Numbered from the stretch's first letter, positions 37,252 to 48,920 are shown. The stretch: DNA of 64,000 nt from Dermanyssus gallinae (GCA_003439945.1 QVRM01000483.1:40209-104208), one strand, 5' to 3'. The notes: generated from the letters alone by a model not told the origin. Made by a program: numbers and translations.

Positions 37252-38070
37252 TTGATTGTAAATGAAATAGACGATATTGTAATTTTATGTCTTGTCAAGT
37301 TGGAGATGCAGCCAAGCATACACGCCCTGGAGGGGTCGTGTGGACACGACCTTCAATTTACCGCCAAGAAAACCAAAGCCGTCAAATTCAGACCCGGACG
37401 ACCGCTTGGTCGTTCTGATCGTTTGAGTTACTAGTACAATCAAATTCAGTAACACTTTCTTCTACCTTAGAGTTAACTTTTCGATTAAAGGCACACATTT
37501 CGGACTACACGTCGCAGAAAAGGCGAGGAAAAAAACGGCAGCACGAAAAACTAGATTAGGTAAAGCCCGCGTTTTTCAAGCTAGCTATTGAGTTACCACG
37601 AAAAGCAAAAAACAGTAGGATTGCCTTATTACTTCTACACAACTGCATGTGGTAGATCGAGCTACTAGATTTAGTCTTCCGAAAATACCAGCTGTTCTTT
37701 ATTTCGGAAAAAAAATGCTATAAGTAAAGTTTAAGCAGTTCCCGGAATTACGATGACTGCATCGGACAGAAGGCTCTCGCCGCTTTGGCGCCAAAAGCTC
37801 TCTGAGATGTCGGAGAAATGGTGAATGTAAAACTGCTAATTCGGTGTGTATTGTTGTACGAATTCTGAAAGATTCTAACGCTACTGTGGCCTGCCATGAG
37901 ACATTTCCGCCATCTTCGGCGACGACTCAATCAACGAACGGAGCTGCCGAACATGGTTTGCCACGGCTCCCGCTCGACATTAACCATGAGCTCAAGAAGA
38001 TCACGTTCTTGTCTGCAGCTTCATGTAACCAATCTCGTTTCTTTGTTTTTCTGTTCCATTATTGAAACAA
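37252..38070 (+). mobile_element. LINE reverse-transcriptase fragment (plus strand)
   Basis: The plus frame 37252-37434 resembles the region just after the catalytic YADD of LINE reverse transcriptases: DDIVILCL (equivalent to the ADDIVLL motif), a Q-x-x-IHALE helix, then TAKKTKAVKFRPGRPLG. After a frame shift near 37440 it continues as FFYLRVNFSIKGTHFGLHVA (the F-x-YLG block) and EKARKKTAARKTRLGKA. Homology then fades, with further open pieces to about 38070. Upstream RT motifs and the endonuclease are absent. Broken and non-functional. Confidence 0.62.
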
Positions 38071-40048
38071 GCGTCCAAGCTACAGATGTGCTCTTCAATA
38101 TATAGAATATTCAAACAGAATGCTAAACACAACCATTTAGGTTCCTTACTCTAATGTGATCCGAATAAGATAATAATCACAATGACAATACACAAAATGC
38201 TAAGTAATATAAACACTCCATGTCAGCCCTTTATGGCTTTGATGAGCTGTGAACTTTGTACAAATAGAAACCGTTCATCAAAATAACAAGACCTATCTAT
38301 CTAAGTTCTGTGGTGGATATTTTTAACTAGAAGATGAACTAAAGCCTGATCGACCCTTTTTTGTCGGGAGATGACGATCTGCTGCTTAAGGATACCCAAA
38401 TACAACGGTCACTACTCGAGAACTCGTCGAGTAAGTTGAACAACCATTGTCAGGTCGCTTAAAAAACTTGAAATAGCTTCTAAGATCTGTAAGTTGTTTT
38501 TCACAAATTGAGTAAAGCCAACAAATTAGAACACATGCACATCTGCGATTCTGTCCTTGATCTGGCCTTGGTCGCCACCGCCAAAATTCGTTCTTAGATT
38601 GTTTGGTAACCTGCGATAAAAATGGATCTTCTACGAGAATGTAAGCAGGCAAAGATACCGGTGTAAGCGCACAAACAGTTCCTAGAGTCAATTTAAGCAA
38701 AACGTCCACTCGAGGCTTAGTTGCTGGTGGGATAGTGCTGCTGAGAGAAAACCAAACTATCAACACGGATCTCTACTAGCAACAACTGCAACAGCAAAAT
38801 CACCCAAACTCTCTGCAACTCGCGAAGAGGAAACGGGCCACCGTTCGGCAAGACAATGTATGACCCCCTGTATGTAGCACCTGCTTTAAAAAGAATATGG
38901 TCTAAGCTGGACACCTATTGAGCACTTACCACTTCCAAACGTAGCATCTTTAGACTTCGTTCGGTCTTTTCTTTATCTCTCCTCATCTTTTACTGGCAAA
39001 ACGCTAGTCTTTCGAGGACTTCCAAAATTAGGTTCAAGACTTCTTCGTCTCTGGAGAACAAGGCGTTTACAAAAGAGGAATCGAAAAACTGGTTGGTCGT
39101 TGATGTCACTGAAAAAAGGAAAGATTAGAAATTGCATGTTTCTGCAAAATCGTCCTTTGTCAATCTAGGTAAACCAGTTTATCTCGAAATGTTTTCTCGA
39201 TTGCAAAAAAGCCCTGAACACCCATTTCAACTAAGTAATTCTACTGCTATATCCCAGCATGAAGAGGTGACTTCCTAAGGCACTTATTTAATCTCAAGTA
39301 TAATAACCTAAAAACTCACTATTTCATAAACATTTGAGTTGTGACTGACTCAAAGCTCATGATTGATCTTCAACCCGTTAGTTAAAGCCCAATCTATCGT
39401 AGCATACTTCGTAGTTGAGCGCTCACCAGAGACTTGCTCGTAGTTTACAAGAGCATTCGCTTCGTGTTTCTCATCTATGTAGCAGACCGACAAATATATA
39501 ATATAATTGAAGCTCCAGATAGTAGTTCCTATGTAGTTTCATGATCGGCATTGTAATCACAGTGGCTGCCTGTTACCAGTTATGTACACAATATCCGTTC
39601 TAGGTGTGATAAATGAGTGAATATACGTTCTTTAATGTGTTGTGTCAAAGATTGAATCATCGTGAGCCGTATTGCTGTTACAGCTTGTCGTCAGCAGTAT
39701 TGTTTTTATACCGCTTGCAAGTTGCATTTACACTCGGTTGTGTGAGTTTTGTGAAACCCATTTTGTGTACATAACTTCATGAAATCCTCATGCGCTGCAA
39801 ACACGGTAACATAGCACCTACTTTTGCAACACGAGCCCCTCCAGTAGTTAGTGGTCATCGTCCTTGTCTTATAAGAATGCCAATCAACATCCGCAAACGT
39901 ATATTCCCACACAACAAGATGACTGTCAAAGGCCTCCATTTTCGGTAAGGCATAAGTCGTTTCGAAGCCCTCCACAAAGACTGGTGTCGAAGCCGGCGGT
40001 TAGACAAGCCGGTTGCGGCTGGATTACAGTGAGCTACTGTAATAAGAC
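38071..40048. other. Non-coding stretch
   Basis: AT-rich; minus frames at 38386-38766 (126 codons) and 39706-39975 show no recognised domain. Nothing else seen. Confidence 0.4.
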
Positions 40049-40128
40049 CTTCATTTGTCTACGAAACAATGCAAAAAGCAGTCGCGTAGACATTAAGTCT
40101 TGGCTAAGAGTCAGCTTGAAAACTTTAC
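40049..40128 (+). mobile_element. SINE-A copy 4, 3' part
   Basis: Plus-strand 3' half of SINE-A: TTTGTCTACGAAACAATGC, AAAAAGCAGTCGCGTAGACA, TCTTGGCTAAGAGTCAGC and a GAAAACTTTAC tail. Upstream resemblance is weak. Confidence 0.66.
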
Positions 40129-40444
40129 AACCACTCTTTTAGAAAACTGGTTTTAATTTTGTGGGGTACTTTCCAGTTTACTTTGGACAAGTGAGGCCAT
40201 ATCTGGTATGTCTGTATCTTGTAAGCAGCAGTCAATGCAGGTCAGATTATATAGGCTGGGGGCGACGTCCAGCGAAAGCCGATGAGACTCTAGAACAGTT
40301 CAAAATATCTCTTGCGAGCTATCTCCTCATTATACTTAGTAAACTTTAATCCTTGCATTAAGAAGACTACTAAAATATATGAAAATACAGAACAAACAAA
40401 TATATTGGTGCTGACCTTATGTAAAATTAATCTTATTTACTTGA

Positions 40445-40907
40445 TTATAATTTAGAAGAATATATATAATGCTTCACGACGTTGCTGGTCGTCGACCTAG
40501 TTGCTCCTTCTGCGCGCCGTAGCCGCTCTATCGCTCATGCCCGTGAGGAAGTCCTGCCCGCCCCCTGGCGCAAAGGCCCGGTCCGTCCAGTCTCTCATAG
40601 TTCCGAGCACTGAGGTCGCCCTCTTGTCCATCGTCGCCTGCTGTAACGCGCCGCCAACCCGAGAGATCAATGTTACCGTGAGGAGCCCAGGGCCAACCAT
40701 CGACTCGGACGCGAATGGCGAAAAGTGGTGCGCCCGACTTAGGTCCGCTTTCTTTATTATCTTTGAGGGGTCAACTCGCGAAACGGCAGTCCCCGGGCGA
40801 GACGCGCCGGGACCGACAAGAGAAGGGGTCAGAGAGTCGGTCACCGTCGCATCCCACACCAGGGAACGACCCTTATAGAAGTGTATCAAAGTCATACTGT
40901 TGGGGCG
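40445..40907 (-). mobile_element. R2/NeSL-like retrotransposon C-terminus, copy 2
   Basis: Minus-strand relic that shares its 3' terminus with 31626 and is about 90% alike by eye over their common part. It extends further 5', giving RPNSMTLIHFYKGRSLVWDA, the restriction-like endonuclease segment. Against RPDGLTL in the copy at 45161, the acidic residue is Asn here (codon at 40899-40901). Relative to copy 1 it has lost about 55 bp after GAGGTCGC (near 40619). The plus-strand frames over it are shadows. Confidence 0.74.
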
Positions 40908-42290
40908 ATTTTTATTTACATGATTTATTTTTATTTGCATGATTATTCCGCGAGGCTGTCTCTGCATCGAACTTTCACCGATTTATTTTTGTTATGTTTA
41001 TTACAAGAGAGTTTTACTTACACAGGATTGTAATATAAATTGATGAATAAACGATTTATCACAAGAGAGTCACGGTCGACAAGGTTTTTCAGTGATGCAA
41101 GCGATTGCTGCAGGAGAAATCGATTCCAGGACTAGAGGACAAGGTCATCGGCATACATAAGTGTACTCACTAGCGAGAGGCGCGGCTGGATTTCGTCCGG
41201 TGGATTGCTTATTTTCATACAATATTAAAAACAGTAACGGGTTGCGGTTATTGTCTTATGCGAGCTCTGTAATCTAACTTAATGAGATGTGCTCAGAGTC
41301 GTCGAGGATTACAGGCCCCTCCTGTAGCATAACCTGTTATAGCTTCAGTATTAATGTTAGGAAACCACATGACACTACGTTCTCGAGGATTATTTTCATA
41401 GCACTGTATCGAATGCAGCCTTAAAAATTACAAAAAACAACGAAGGAGAGATAACCTCGAAGGGACATCTGAATGCTGTTGCGAAGAACACGGCAAGCCG
41501 TCATTGTCGATCTTCTTCGTCTCTTAGAACCATGGTGCTGCTATGGCAAGCACTCGGTACTTTCTAAGAAATCTTCCGGCCGACGCTCTATCGATGCAGA
41601 CGTATTTTTTTGTAAATTTTGTGAATGACGCTCTTCTTTGCTATGCCACGGTACGAGGTACGAGAACGAGCATTAAACAAAAGCTGTTGGACACGTCGCT
41701 AAGCGTAATCATTTGTGTGCATTCAGCTGGGACTTTCTGAGAAGCTCGTTTAGTGCTTTTATCTTTTGGTGCAGTTTAGTCTCCCACACCGTCGTTTACT
41801 AAAGCCGACTGACATTCCTATACTCGGAGGTTATTTTCGGTCGACTTTTTACTAGAATATACGTCTGAATCATATAGTGTTTTAGAGTCCGGCAATGTTG
41901 GGTATTTAAACAGGTTTTTTTGGCTGTTCGGTTGGGCTTGCACGCTGTGTAGTATAACATTTCGTGTTTGTATTGCATAGACTTCAACATTCAGCGGGTT
42001 AGGAACAGAGACCTTCAGTAAGCGGGTTGAGTCACTCGTAGCGTTTAATTGATGCCGCTCTCGGCCTGCTGCCCTGCTGACGAAGTACTGTGAGCGCCAT
42101 TGCAACTGGAACGTGTCATCTGGTACCGAAGATCAGACAGTTCATTTGTGGACCTTTGAATTTGATGCTGTCATTCCTGGCGTTTGAGTGGCAAATATAT
42201 CTGTCGTAGACCCTCCTTGCGCAGCTAAGTAGATGGGTTTCTCGGCTGTGGCGACCACCCACATACTGCAAGACGCTAAGCTGCTAATAA

Positions 42291-42373
42291 AGTAAAGTTT
42301 TTGGGCTGAACCCGCGCGCCTATGTGTCTCCTCCGGTTACGAGGCGCAGACGAATGCACCACGCCATCGGGCT
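42291..42373 (-). mobile_element. SINE-A copy 5, internally deleted, with target-site duplication
   Basis: Holds the SINE-A head (complement of GGGCTGAACCCGCGCGCC to ACCACGCCATCGGGCTC, including the B and A box regions) joined directly to an AAAACTTTACTT-like tail; the body is missing. Flanked by GACGCTAAGCTGCTAATAA (42272-42290) and GATGCTAAGCTGCTATTAA (42374-42392), 17 of 19 identical, a target-site duplication. It lies within the minus-strand LINE and is therefore younger than it. Confidence 0.75.
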
Positions 42374-42460
42374 CGATGCTAAGCTGCTATTAAGCGCACC
42401 TCTTCGAACGGTGTCTGGTTTGGCGATAGGACAGTTAAGGTCCCCGCAAAACACATGTTT

Positions 42461-42602
42461 CGATGTAAGGCCAAGGTAATACCGAGCCTGGGGGGGGTGG
42501 GGAGGAATCCGGGTTTAGTGGGCTTGCGAGTCTCACACTAGTCATGCAGACTGCTAGTGGCGCATGTGCATCATGCATTCCCAAAACCTCCCAGAACAAA
42601 AA
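42461..42602 (+). mobile_element. A-tailed retroelement 3' end, copy 2, inside the LINE endonuclease
   Basis: 142 bp, nearly identical to 2129-2276, ending in an A-run. Flanked by a duplicated AAAACACATGTTT (42448-42460 and 42603-42615). It sits in the endonuclease region of the minus-strand LINE, in the opposite orientation, exactly at the segment encoding the G-D-x-N motif. Confidence 0.8.
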
Positions 42603-43070
42603 AAAACACATGTTTGCTGATAAGGTCCACTTTATCCATGCAATACACTAGCTTTCCCGACAGATCTCGCGGGAATAGCTTCCGAGAAACTGGAGTATAT
42701 TGAGTAACTATATTTATGGAGCTTCCTGCAAGCACAACCCAGTTGTTCTCTGTGTATAACTCTTTTATTCCACTGAGCTTATTTTTATATAGCACAGCAA
42801 CACCACCGCTTGATCGTCCGGGACCTCCAGTCTGTTGCCCAAGACATTCTATCAGATACCAGGAAACCGTTTGCAGCTCACCGGTATGAAGACGGTTTTG
42901 AAAAGTACAAACAAAACCTGTGAAGTGAACACAAGAGTAAACAAGAGCCAGTTTTACATCGGCCAGTGAAGGGGTGACCAAAATGTTGACAGTGCTCAGT
43001 AAACTAGGTACTTCTATCAATCCTCTAGATATGTGCACTTTCCACGTCCTTGGTAAACCCTGCAAATGAA

Positions 43071-43665
43071 CTCATTAATGTAAACATAGATAAACTTAAG
43101 GTGGAAAAAAACGGTTTGGCCACAATATAAAAACATTTTGTATGTCTGGTAAAAGTATTGAAAATAGATATCTTCCTTAGAACTGTGATGAATGACTAAA
43201 CAGCGTTCACCGTTATATAATGCAAGTGTGGAATCCTTGAAACTCGATATAGCAATCATGCATCAATGCTTTTAGATACATTTAGAGCACATTGTTCAAA
43301 ACTAATAAATGTATCGCTTAAGATCTTTGTCCATTGTCACTTAGTCTCAAACACTTTTAAACTAGAGAAAGTCAATGATGAGCAGAATCAAATGGATGCA
43401 TTGCCCTAAAGTCAACGTCAAATTTGCGCTCATTAGAAGTTTACCTGATAAAGATTTTATCTAGCAACATTAAGTTAATTATTTTCATGTCGCCCACGAG
43501 AATAGGACTAAGCTCATCTACGACTTAAACAATGGGAGCAAACCTATTTAAAGGTACTGATAAGGTATGGATCCAAACTATTATGCATTATGGTAACGGA
43601 TTAACGGGGCATTGCTTTACGATGTATTATAAAACAAAATTACCCAAATTGACATTAAGACTGGA
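43071..43665. other. Short AT-rich stretch between two LINE relics
   Basis: No gene recognised. The minus-strand frame at 43017-43259 continues past the endonuclease relic without known motifs. Confidence 0.4.
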
Positions 43666-44217
43666 ATGAACCTTTTTAAGATAAAAATAGCTCCGAATAT
43701 AACTTACTGCCTTCGGGCCATTGCACCAAACTTAACCTTAGACAACATTAAGGAGATAGACAAAATAAAAGCAAATTTTGTGAAATATATGCTCGGACTG
43801 CCGCGTAACGCATCGACAACCTTGGCGATGGAACTATGCCAAGAACGAAGCTTTGTGGAAGATCTTATCTTGGACAAATACGTTTTTAGCCCACTCGTCG
43901 TAGAGCAATATCGCGCATACAGAGAAAAGCGTAATTTGAGCTTTGCCATAGAGAATTTCACTGACGGTCCTGCATTCACGACAGACCGTTGGAAGCAGGG
44001 AATGCAAGTGAACAGACGGGTACTCTGCGGACTTACCTGGCATGGCTACCACCAATATATATGCCTAAAAGGGTATTGCTTTGAAATTGAAGATTGTGTA
44101 TGTAAACATTGTGGCACATGTAATATTGACCGATACCACATACTGCAATGCAAGGAAATAGAAGCTGGTTCAATGCATGCAGTAGTGAAAGATGTTATTA
44201 GCCGATATGAATTTTAG
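43666..44217 (+). mobile_element. LINE C-terminal fragment (plus strand), intact frame
   Basis: A 183-codon open frame resembling the end of an arthropod LINE ORF2. It begins in the thumb region (KIKIAPNITYCLRAIAPNLT: a K-x-x-L-x-P-x-x-x-YG-type block), with KANFVKYMLGLPRNASTTL and ERSFVEDLILDKY. Near the end is a zinc-knuckle-like C-X2-C-X5-H-X3-C (CGTCNIDRYHILQC). The frame is uninterrupted to its stop (44215-44217), so this fragment is younger than the neighbouring minus-strand LINE. The RT core is absent: 5'-truncated. The minus-strand frames here are shadows. Confidence 0.7.
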
Positions 44218-44636
44218 GTAGCATCTACCAATTTCTGGTGAAATAACCAGATTCTAGACACACCATCAGATTTCTAGAAAAAATGCTCGCTTTTGCAGAA
44301 CAAGGAACGTACTGCTTGCTTTCGCATAACAAAAACATAGAAACACAAAGAAAGCCGAGTTACATTGAGAATGGATGAATTCCGCCACCTCACTTATCAG
44401 CACAGAACTCCAGACAAGTTTTTCATCAAGCAAAAAAAGTTTGCAGCTGATGCAGTACTATAGCAGAGCCGAAAATAGTCTAGGTCTTAATACCTGCTAG
44501 TACATGGGCTTCAGACGGAATCGATGCAGGCATTCTCTGTATCGAGCGCAAACAAGCTCACCGAAGAGGGCAGATCTAAGCATTAGCCTACTTAATAGTT
44601 TAGTTTAGTCTGACGTGTAGACCTTCACCAGACCAG

Positions 44637-44910
44637 GTGGCGGCGTACTCTAGAGGACTGCTAGTGCGCTAGTCATGGTTGTCATCTACCGGGGTGTCGC
44701 CGGTTCGATCCCTGTTGTTGATCGACTTTTCATTGAGCGATGCCTATTGAGAATAGATGATAAACCATACAGCTGAGAGTCAGCGGCCACGCTGCTGCCA
44801 CAAGGACTGTTGGGAAAACCCTAGATATCTCAACATGTCCGGCCCTCGGTACATTGAAGATATACCTCACGGTGAGTTCCAGGCCCGTCGAAGACGGAGG
44901 ATAGTCTAGA
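44637..44910 (+). mobile_element. SINE-B copy 2
   Basis: Matches 28486-28753 along its length. B box GGTTCGATCCC at 44702-44712, A-box region near 44645 (degenerate), body CTGAGAGTCAGCGGCCACGC and an end ...TAGTCTAGA. Minus-strand open frames over it are chance. Confidence 0.77.
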
Positions 44911-45160
44911 CCTCCACACCATATTATGACCCCGAAGATGGCGCAACTCAAATCCTTTGACGTTCGCAGCATCAGAACCCATCCGCCTACAAGCTTGATA
45001 TGCCAGATGCACATATACCGTTTATTGACAATACCCCAGCAGTTTTTGTGTGCACGTACGCCGGCTAACTGAGAGCAAGGTTATACATACAGTACTGAGA
45101 TAGAACATAAACTAAAAATCCTAATTGTAGTGCGTACCTACTTGATCCTACCAATTACAG

Positions 45161-45898
45161 GTGAATAGGTTTTATAATGATGATCAATCCAGGCTTCGAG
45201 CTGTTAGTAGTCAAGGGGCTGGGGCTTGGCTACACGCCTTACCATGTCCTCGAATTGGGACTCTGTTGGACGACGAGACCACGCGCATAAGCGCAGGGCT
45301 GCGGCTTGGTGTTGACCTAGTCGTGCCCCACCGATGTCGTTGTGGTGATTTTGTGGACGTGTTGGCCCATCATGGCCTGTCAAGTGCAGGCCGACGAGCA
45401 CGTCACTCTGCTCTAAATGACACCTTTAGTCGCGCACTTCGATCTGCCGGCTTCCCATGTGTTTTAGAGCCCCCGGGTCTATCGAGGGATGACGGGAAAA
45501 GACCTGACGGCCTGACTTTGACGCCCTTTGAGCGTGGCCGCATGCTTGTTTGGGACGCAACTGTAACCGACTCATTAGCCCCTTCGATGGTCGGTGCAGG
45601 TGCGGACCAAGCAGGTCATGCTTCCAGGTTAGCTGAGGCTAACAAATGCAGGAAATATTCCAGTGTGGATTATCCGCACGAATTTTGCCCGTTGGCGTTC
45701 GAGACTATGGGAACTGCAGGCCCCCTTACGCTCAAACTGATTCAACGCGTAGGCAGAAGCCTTAATCTTTCGACAGGAGACTCGAGAGCATCCGCATTCT
45801 TGCGTCAGAGGCTGTCGCTTGAGATCCAACGAGGAAATGCAGCGTCTGTTCGGGGCACATTGCTGAACTGGGCTAACCCTGGTTTAGAGAACCCGTAA
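45161..45898 (+). mobile_element. R2/NeSL-like retrotransposon C-terminus, copy 3 (longest ORF in window)
   Basis: A 245-codon open frame, the C-terminal portion of a non-LTR retrotransposon with a restriction-like endonuclease. Residues 16-36 (SSQGAGAWLHALP...GTLL) form the conserved entry block. Residues 59-75 are a zinc-knuckle position, C-X1-C-X8-H-X4-S, where the last Cys is Ser. Residues 112-134 (GKRPDGLTL...LVWDAT) carry the PD...D-x-T endonuclease pattern. Residues 204-223 hold RQRLSLEIQRGNAASVRGTL. This domain order is known from many invertebrate elements of the R2/R4/NeSL group. There is no RT upstream, so it is a truncated copy; whether the first Met is meaningful is doubtful. The frame is intact, suggesting fairly recent insertion, but the lost Cys argues against function. 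Confidence 0.75.
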
Positions 45899-48199
45899 TC
45901 ACACGTTCACACGGAGACAATTGTCCACTCTAAAGTGCTAACATAACGAACTTATTTAAATATAATATATAAAGCAAACAATAAATTAATCTGTATATAT
46001 ATGATGATCAATTCAATCAACGTTCCATGAAAAGCTGTAGTTCCGTTAAAAAAAATTATATATATATATATATACGCGCCATTCCGAGGCGCGTACACGT
46101 TCCGCAGAACCTCATCGTTTTCAAGAAATGTAGGCATGTTTTTTTTTATCAATACATAGCTTTATTAGTATAGAGTACGCTTACTGTCGTTTATTTGGCA
46201 CAATCTAATCTTGTCACAGCACAATTGTTGCTACAACATCATTTCACACGTTTATCGCTGTTCTACACGCTCCGCGACTACGATCTTCACTGACAGTGAG
46301 GCATTGTAACTCTTGTACTTCATATTCCTATTTTGGCATTGAATGTTGTTTGACATTTTTCCAAATCTAGCAAAGGCTTTGTTGCACTAGCTTGACGATG
46401 GATGCTTCGTATATGTATGTATACGACTAGATCTTTATCACATGTCAGGTCACTTGATTCCTACTTTGCATGACATGCTATTCACATGTTTTGTTATACA
46501 TTGAAGTATTGTTCTTATATTTACACGTACATGTCTGTATTGCCTCAAACGGCCACAATTGATCTCTCAGTAGTTACAACAACGCTAATGTGTTTACCGT
46601 ACATATATGTATACGAACACGTGCATAAAACAGCAAAGTCTTAAACAACCGTCATACGAATTTAGCTTTTCCAGCGGGCGTCGAAGCTCAGATGGAGCAT
46701 ATGGACAAAAGTATCTAAGTGTCGTTTGAAAAAAAATCGAAATACGCTTCAGGAGCAGCAGCAACTTCTGCGAATAACCTGATTGAGAACGGCTATTGGA
46801 AAAATGCATGAGCTACACTAAGAGTTAAGCGATTCTACACATCTTTATTTACTCATCTCGTTTAAGTGCAAGCTGTAAACGCCTAGGAACGCAGAATAAT
46901 TATTGTACTTTACCGTAGTTTATAGTTAGAAGAATCATTAGCGATTTTGACATATTTAAAATCAAGGTTTAAATTGACATTTAAACTAACGTATACACGG
47001 TGTTTGGCGTACAAATTATTGCAATCAATTACACTTGAGCGCTCCAGTACCAGTAAAACACAAAAGTATATGCTATTTATAAGACTAGAATACGAACCGG
47101 GGTTTACCATAGAACCAATCCAGCAACGTCATTCACACATAGTTGTCCATCTCAACTTAACCAGGCTGGTAGTGGAGTCCTTGACACATGTTTATGCATT
47201 CGTCGGTATACACGAGTTACTTAAGGTGGCGTTACTTTGCCAACAGAGCATAAATCACTTTTTGAAATTGGCTGCTCTGTTGGCCAAAGCATGCGTTTAC
47301 ATACTAAGGACATCCCTCAACCGCTGCATATCATCTTTTGTCACGCGACTTTGCATTATTTGTCTAGACACCATAGGTAAGCACGGAGCATACGAAGCTA
47401 TTCGGCTACTATATATGGCTCGCTTCGTCACAGCAAGAGACACAGTCGACAGCGCGATGCAAATATTGCACAACAGAGCAATATAAACGATAAACAAGTT
47501 TTCGCTATAATGCGTCGGACTGCAACAGGGCGCGTCTCAAATACGACGGGAGCTGACGAAACCAAAGTGGCAAATTAACCTAATGACTGACAGATCTACG
47601 TAGAAGTCGTTATGCTTATAGAAAATATGTCAAAAGTATACTCACAATAAGCATCTAGGCATAAACATGTGAACTAGTGATGCGGTTGGATATGGCAGGG
47701 CCCGCGAGTCAGCCCAGTGCGGCACCAAAACAAAAAATTGCCGTGACAAAATGTCTTTTCTCTTCTTGAGTAGAATAGTCATTCTTTTTCCCTCTCCACT
47801 TTTTCTCTCTTCGTCTGCTGATTGCTAACTTATGTATTGTATATGCATACATATGTACATACATGGGTTCTGTGTAAATATACGACCTTGGGGTAGGCGC
47901 ACTCAAGATATCGTTGTAGGCAATCTTGTCACACATTACCTGTGTTTCAAAGACGTTGTCCTCCTGACCTGCACATTCTAAAGTTGACTACTCAGCATGA
48001 CACAGCTCTAGGTTAACTTTGCTAGCTTTGTTTTGGCAACCGACAATAGTTAAAGTATGATTTGATATAACTACAATAAATATGGAATCGAGACCTTATC
48101 AGACACTAATGATGAGTGGCTCTGTCCTTTCGAATCGAATGATACGTAGTAGTAGATCATATGTTGTTAAATTGAGCCTGTTGTTTGTTGCTGTTGTTG

Positions 48200-48230
<31 letters not shown>

Positions 48231-48575
48231 TGCCTGTGTTGCCGTTATTTTTACTATTAGCAGTAGTGTTATCATTAATTTTGCTGCTGCGTCGTCTCCG
48301 TTATTGTCGCGTTTTACTGTTGTCAAAGCTAGCAAGATCTTCACTCACATCATAGCTTCACTTTTCACTCAACCGCCGCTGTGGTTCTCTTCACCGTATT
48401 TCTTCAGATATATATACTCGTTCCAGTTAGGAGAAAGCACAGGGCAATGGGCCCCCTATGCTATGTGGCTAGCTCGTTGCCTTAGTTGTGAAGATGTGTG
48501 TCTCTGTGGCGATAGGCTTCTATCTATCGCGCATTCGTCCCCCGTTGCGTCCAATTTTTCTTGTAAACGGTTTCT
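45899..48575. other. Region between the retroelement nest and Fer3
   Basis: No gene assigned. The plus-strand frame 46947-47486 (179 codons, balanced composition, unrecognised) is the largest; no splice context or domain was seen. A TA tract lies at 46058-46074. Just downstream of Fer3, 48190-48232 is a (GTT)n(GCT)n repeat that drives the hydrophobic plus-strand frame 48082-48579. The 3' UTR of Fer3 must begin at 48575 going down, but no AATAAA was seen close by on the minus strand. Confidence 0.38.
48190..48232 (+). repeat. (GTT)n(GCT)n trinucleotide repeat
   Basis: GTT triplets followed by eight GCT-type triplets; on the minus strand this is (AGC)n(AAC)n in the probable 3' UTR of Fer3. Confidence 0.9.
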
Positions 48576-48920
48576 CTAAAACGAGTGGACGCCGGGCGAG
48601 TACTGGCCCGACGAGTTGTGTTGACCCGCGCCCGTTGCTGAGTTGAACGACGAAAGCGACAGGACCTCATCGTCATCCGCAGACGACGTGCTTAGCGGAC
48701 TGCTGAGGTGCAGTGAAGACCCGAACGCACCTCCGCACACAGGGCCCTGACCCACGCCGGCCGGCGAGCCGCCGTTCAGCACCCCGTTGAGGCTGCCGTT
48801 AAGCGACGACGCCACCCCCGGGCCCTGGTGGACAACCTCCGACATAAACGCGATGTACATGATGGCGAGGCGGAGCGTCTCAATCCGCGAGAGCCGTTTC
48901 TCGTAAGCAAACGTCGGTAC
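48576..48920 (-). CDS. Fer3: Fer3-like bHLH transcription factor, coding exon 3
   Basis: Last coding exon of the Fer3 (FERD3L/Nato3) orthologue: 114 codons plus TAG (48576-48578). The acceptor GCAATGGCAG precedes GTA-CCG-ACG, continuing phase 0 from exon 2. Its first 30 residues complete the bHLH domain: [20 protein letters not shown] then [10 protein letters not shown] (residues about 186-215). The [19 protein letters not shown] block is characteristic of Fer3 and close to Ptf1a. The remaining 84 residues are Gly/Ser/Asn-rich, with short [13 protein letters not shown] repeats and an acidic SADDDE patch, and not conserved as far as I can tell. The intron falls at the start of the loop, a feature to compare with other Fer3 genes. 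Confidence 0.88.
   Translation of the reverse strand, partial: VPTFAYEKRLSRIETLRLAIMYIAFMSEVVHQGPGVASSLNGSLNGVLNGGSPAGVGQGPVCGGAFGSSLHLSSPLSTSSADDDEVLSLSSFNSATGAGQHNSSGQYSPGVHSF

Larger units (their letters stand above)
41060..43070 (-). mobile_element. APE-type LINE relic (endonuclease and RT parts) with nested insertions
   Basis: A minus-strand LINE read from 43070 downward. (a) Endonuclease: ECLGQQTGGPGRSSGGVAVL then SGIKELYTENNWVVLAGSSI (open frame to 42603). The conserved G-D-x-N motif region is split by the A-tailed insertion at 42461-42602; its two halves lie on the flanks. (b) Later endonuclease part at about 42420-42180, split by a small SINE at 42291-42373, including GGSTTDIFATQTPG. 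(c) Linker frame 42105-41818. (d) RT at about 41500-41060 with stops: an F-x-x-F-like block, NPLLFLILYENK and MYADDLVL (catalytic YADD, near 41150). The copy is dead: several stops and shifts, and no ORF1 found. Confidence 0.7.

Noticed and set aside
48082..48579. 165-codon plus-strand frame with a hydrophobic segment
   Set aside because: The apparent membrane segment is the (GTT)n(GCT)n repeat, and the frame is antisense to the probable Fer3 3' UTR.
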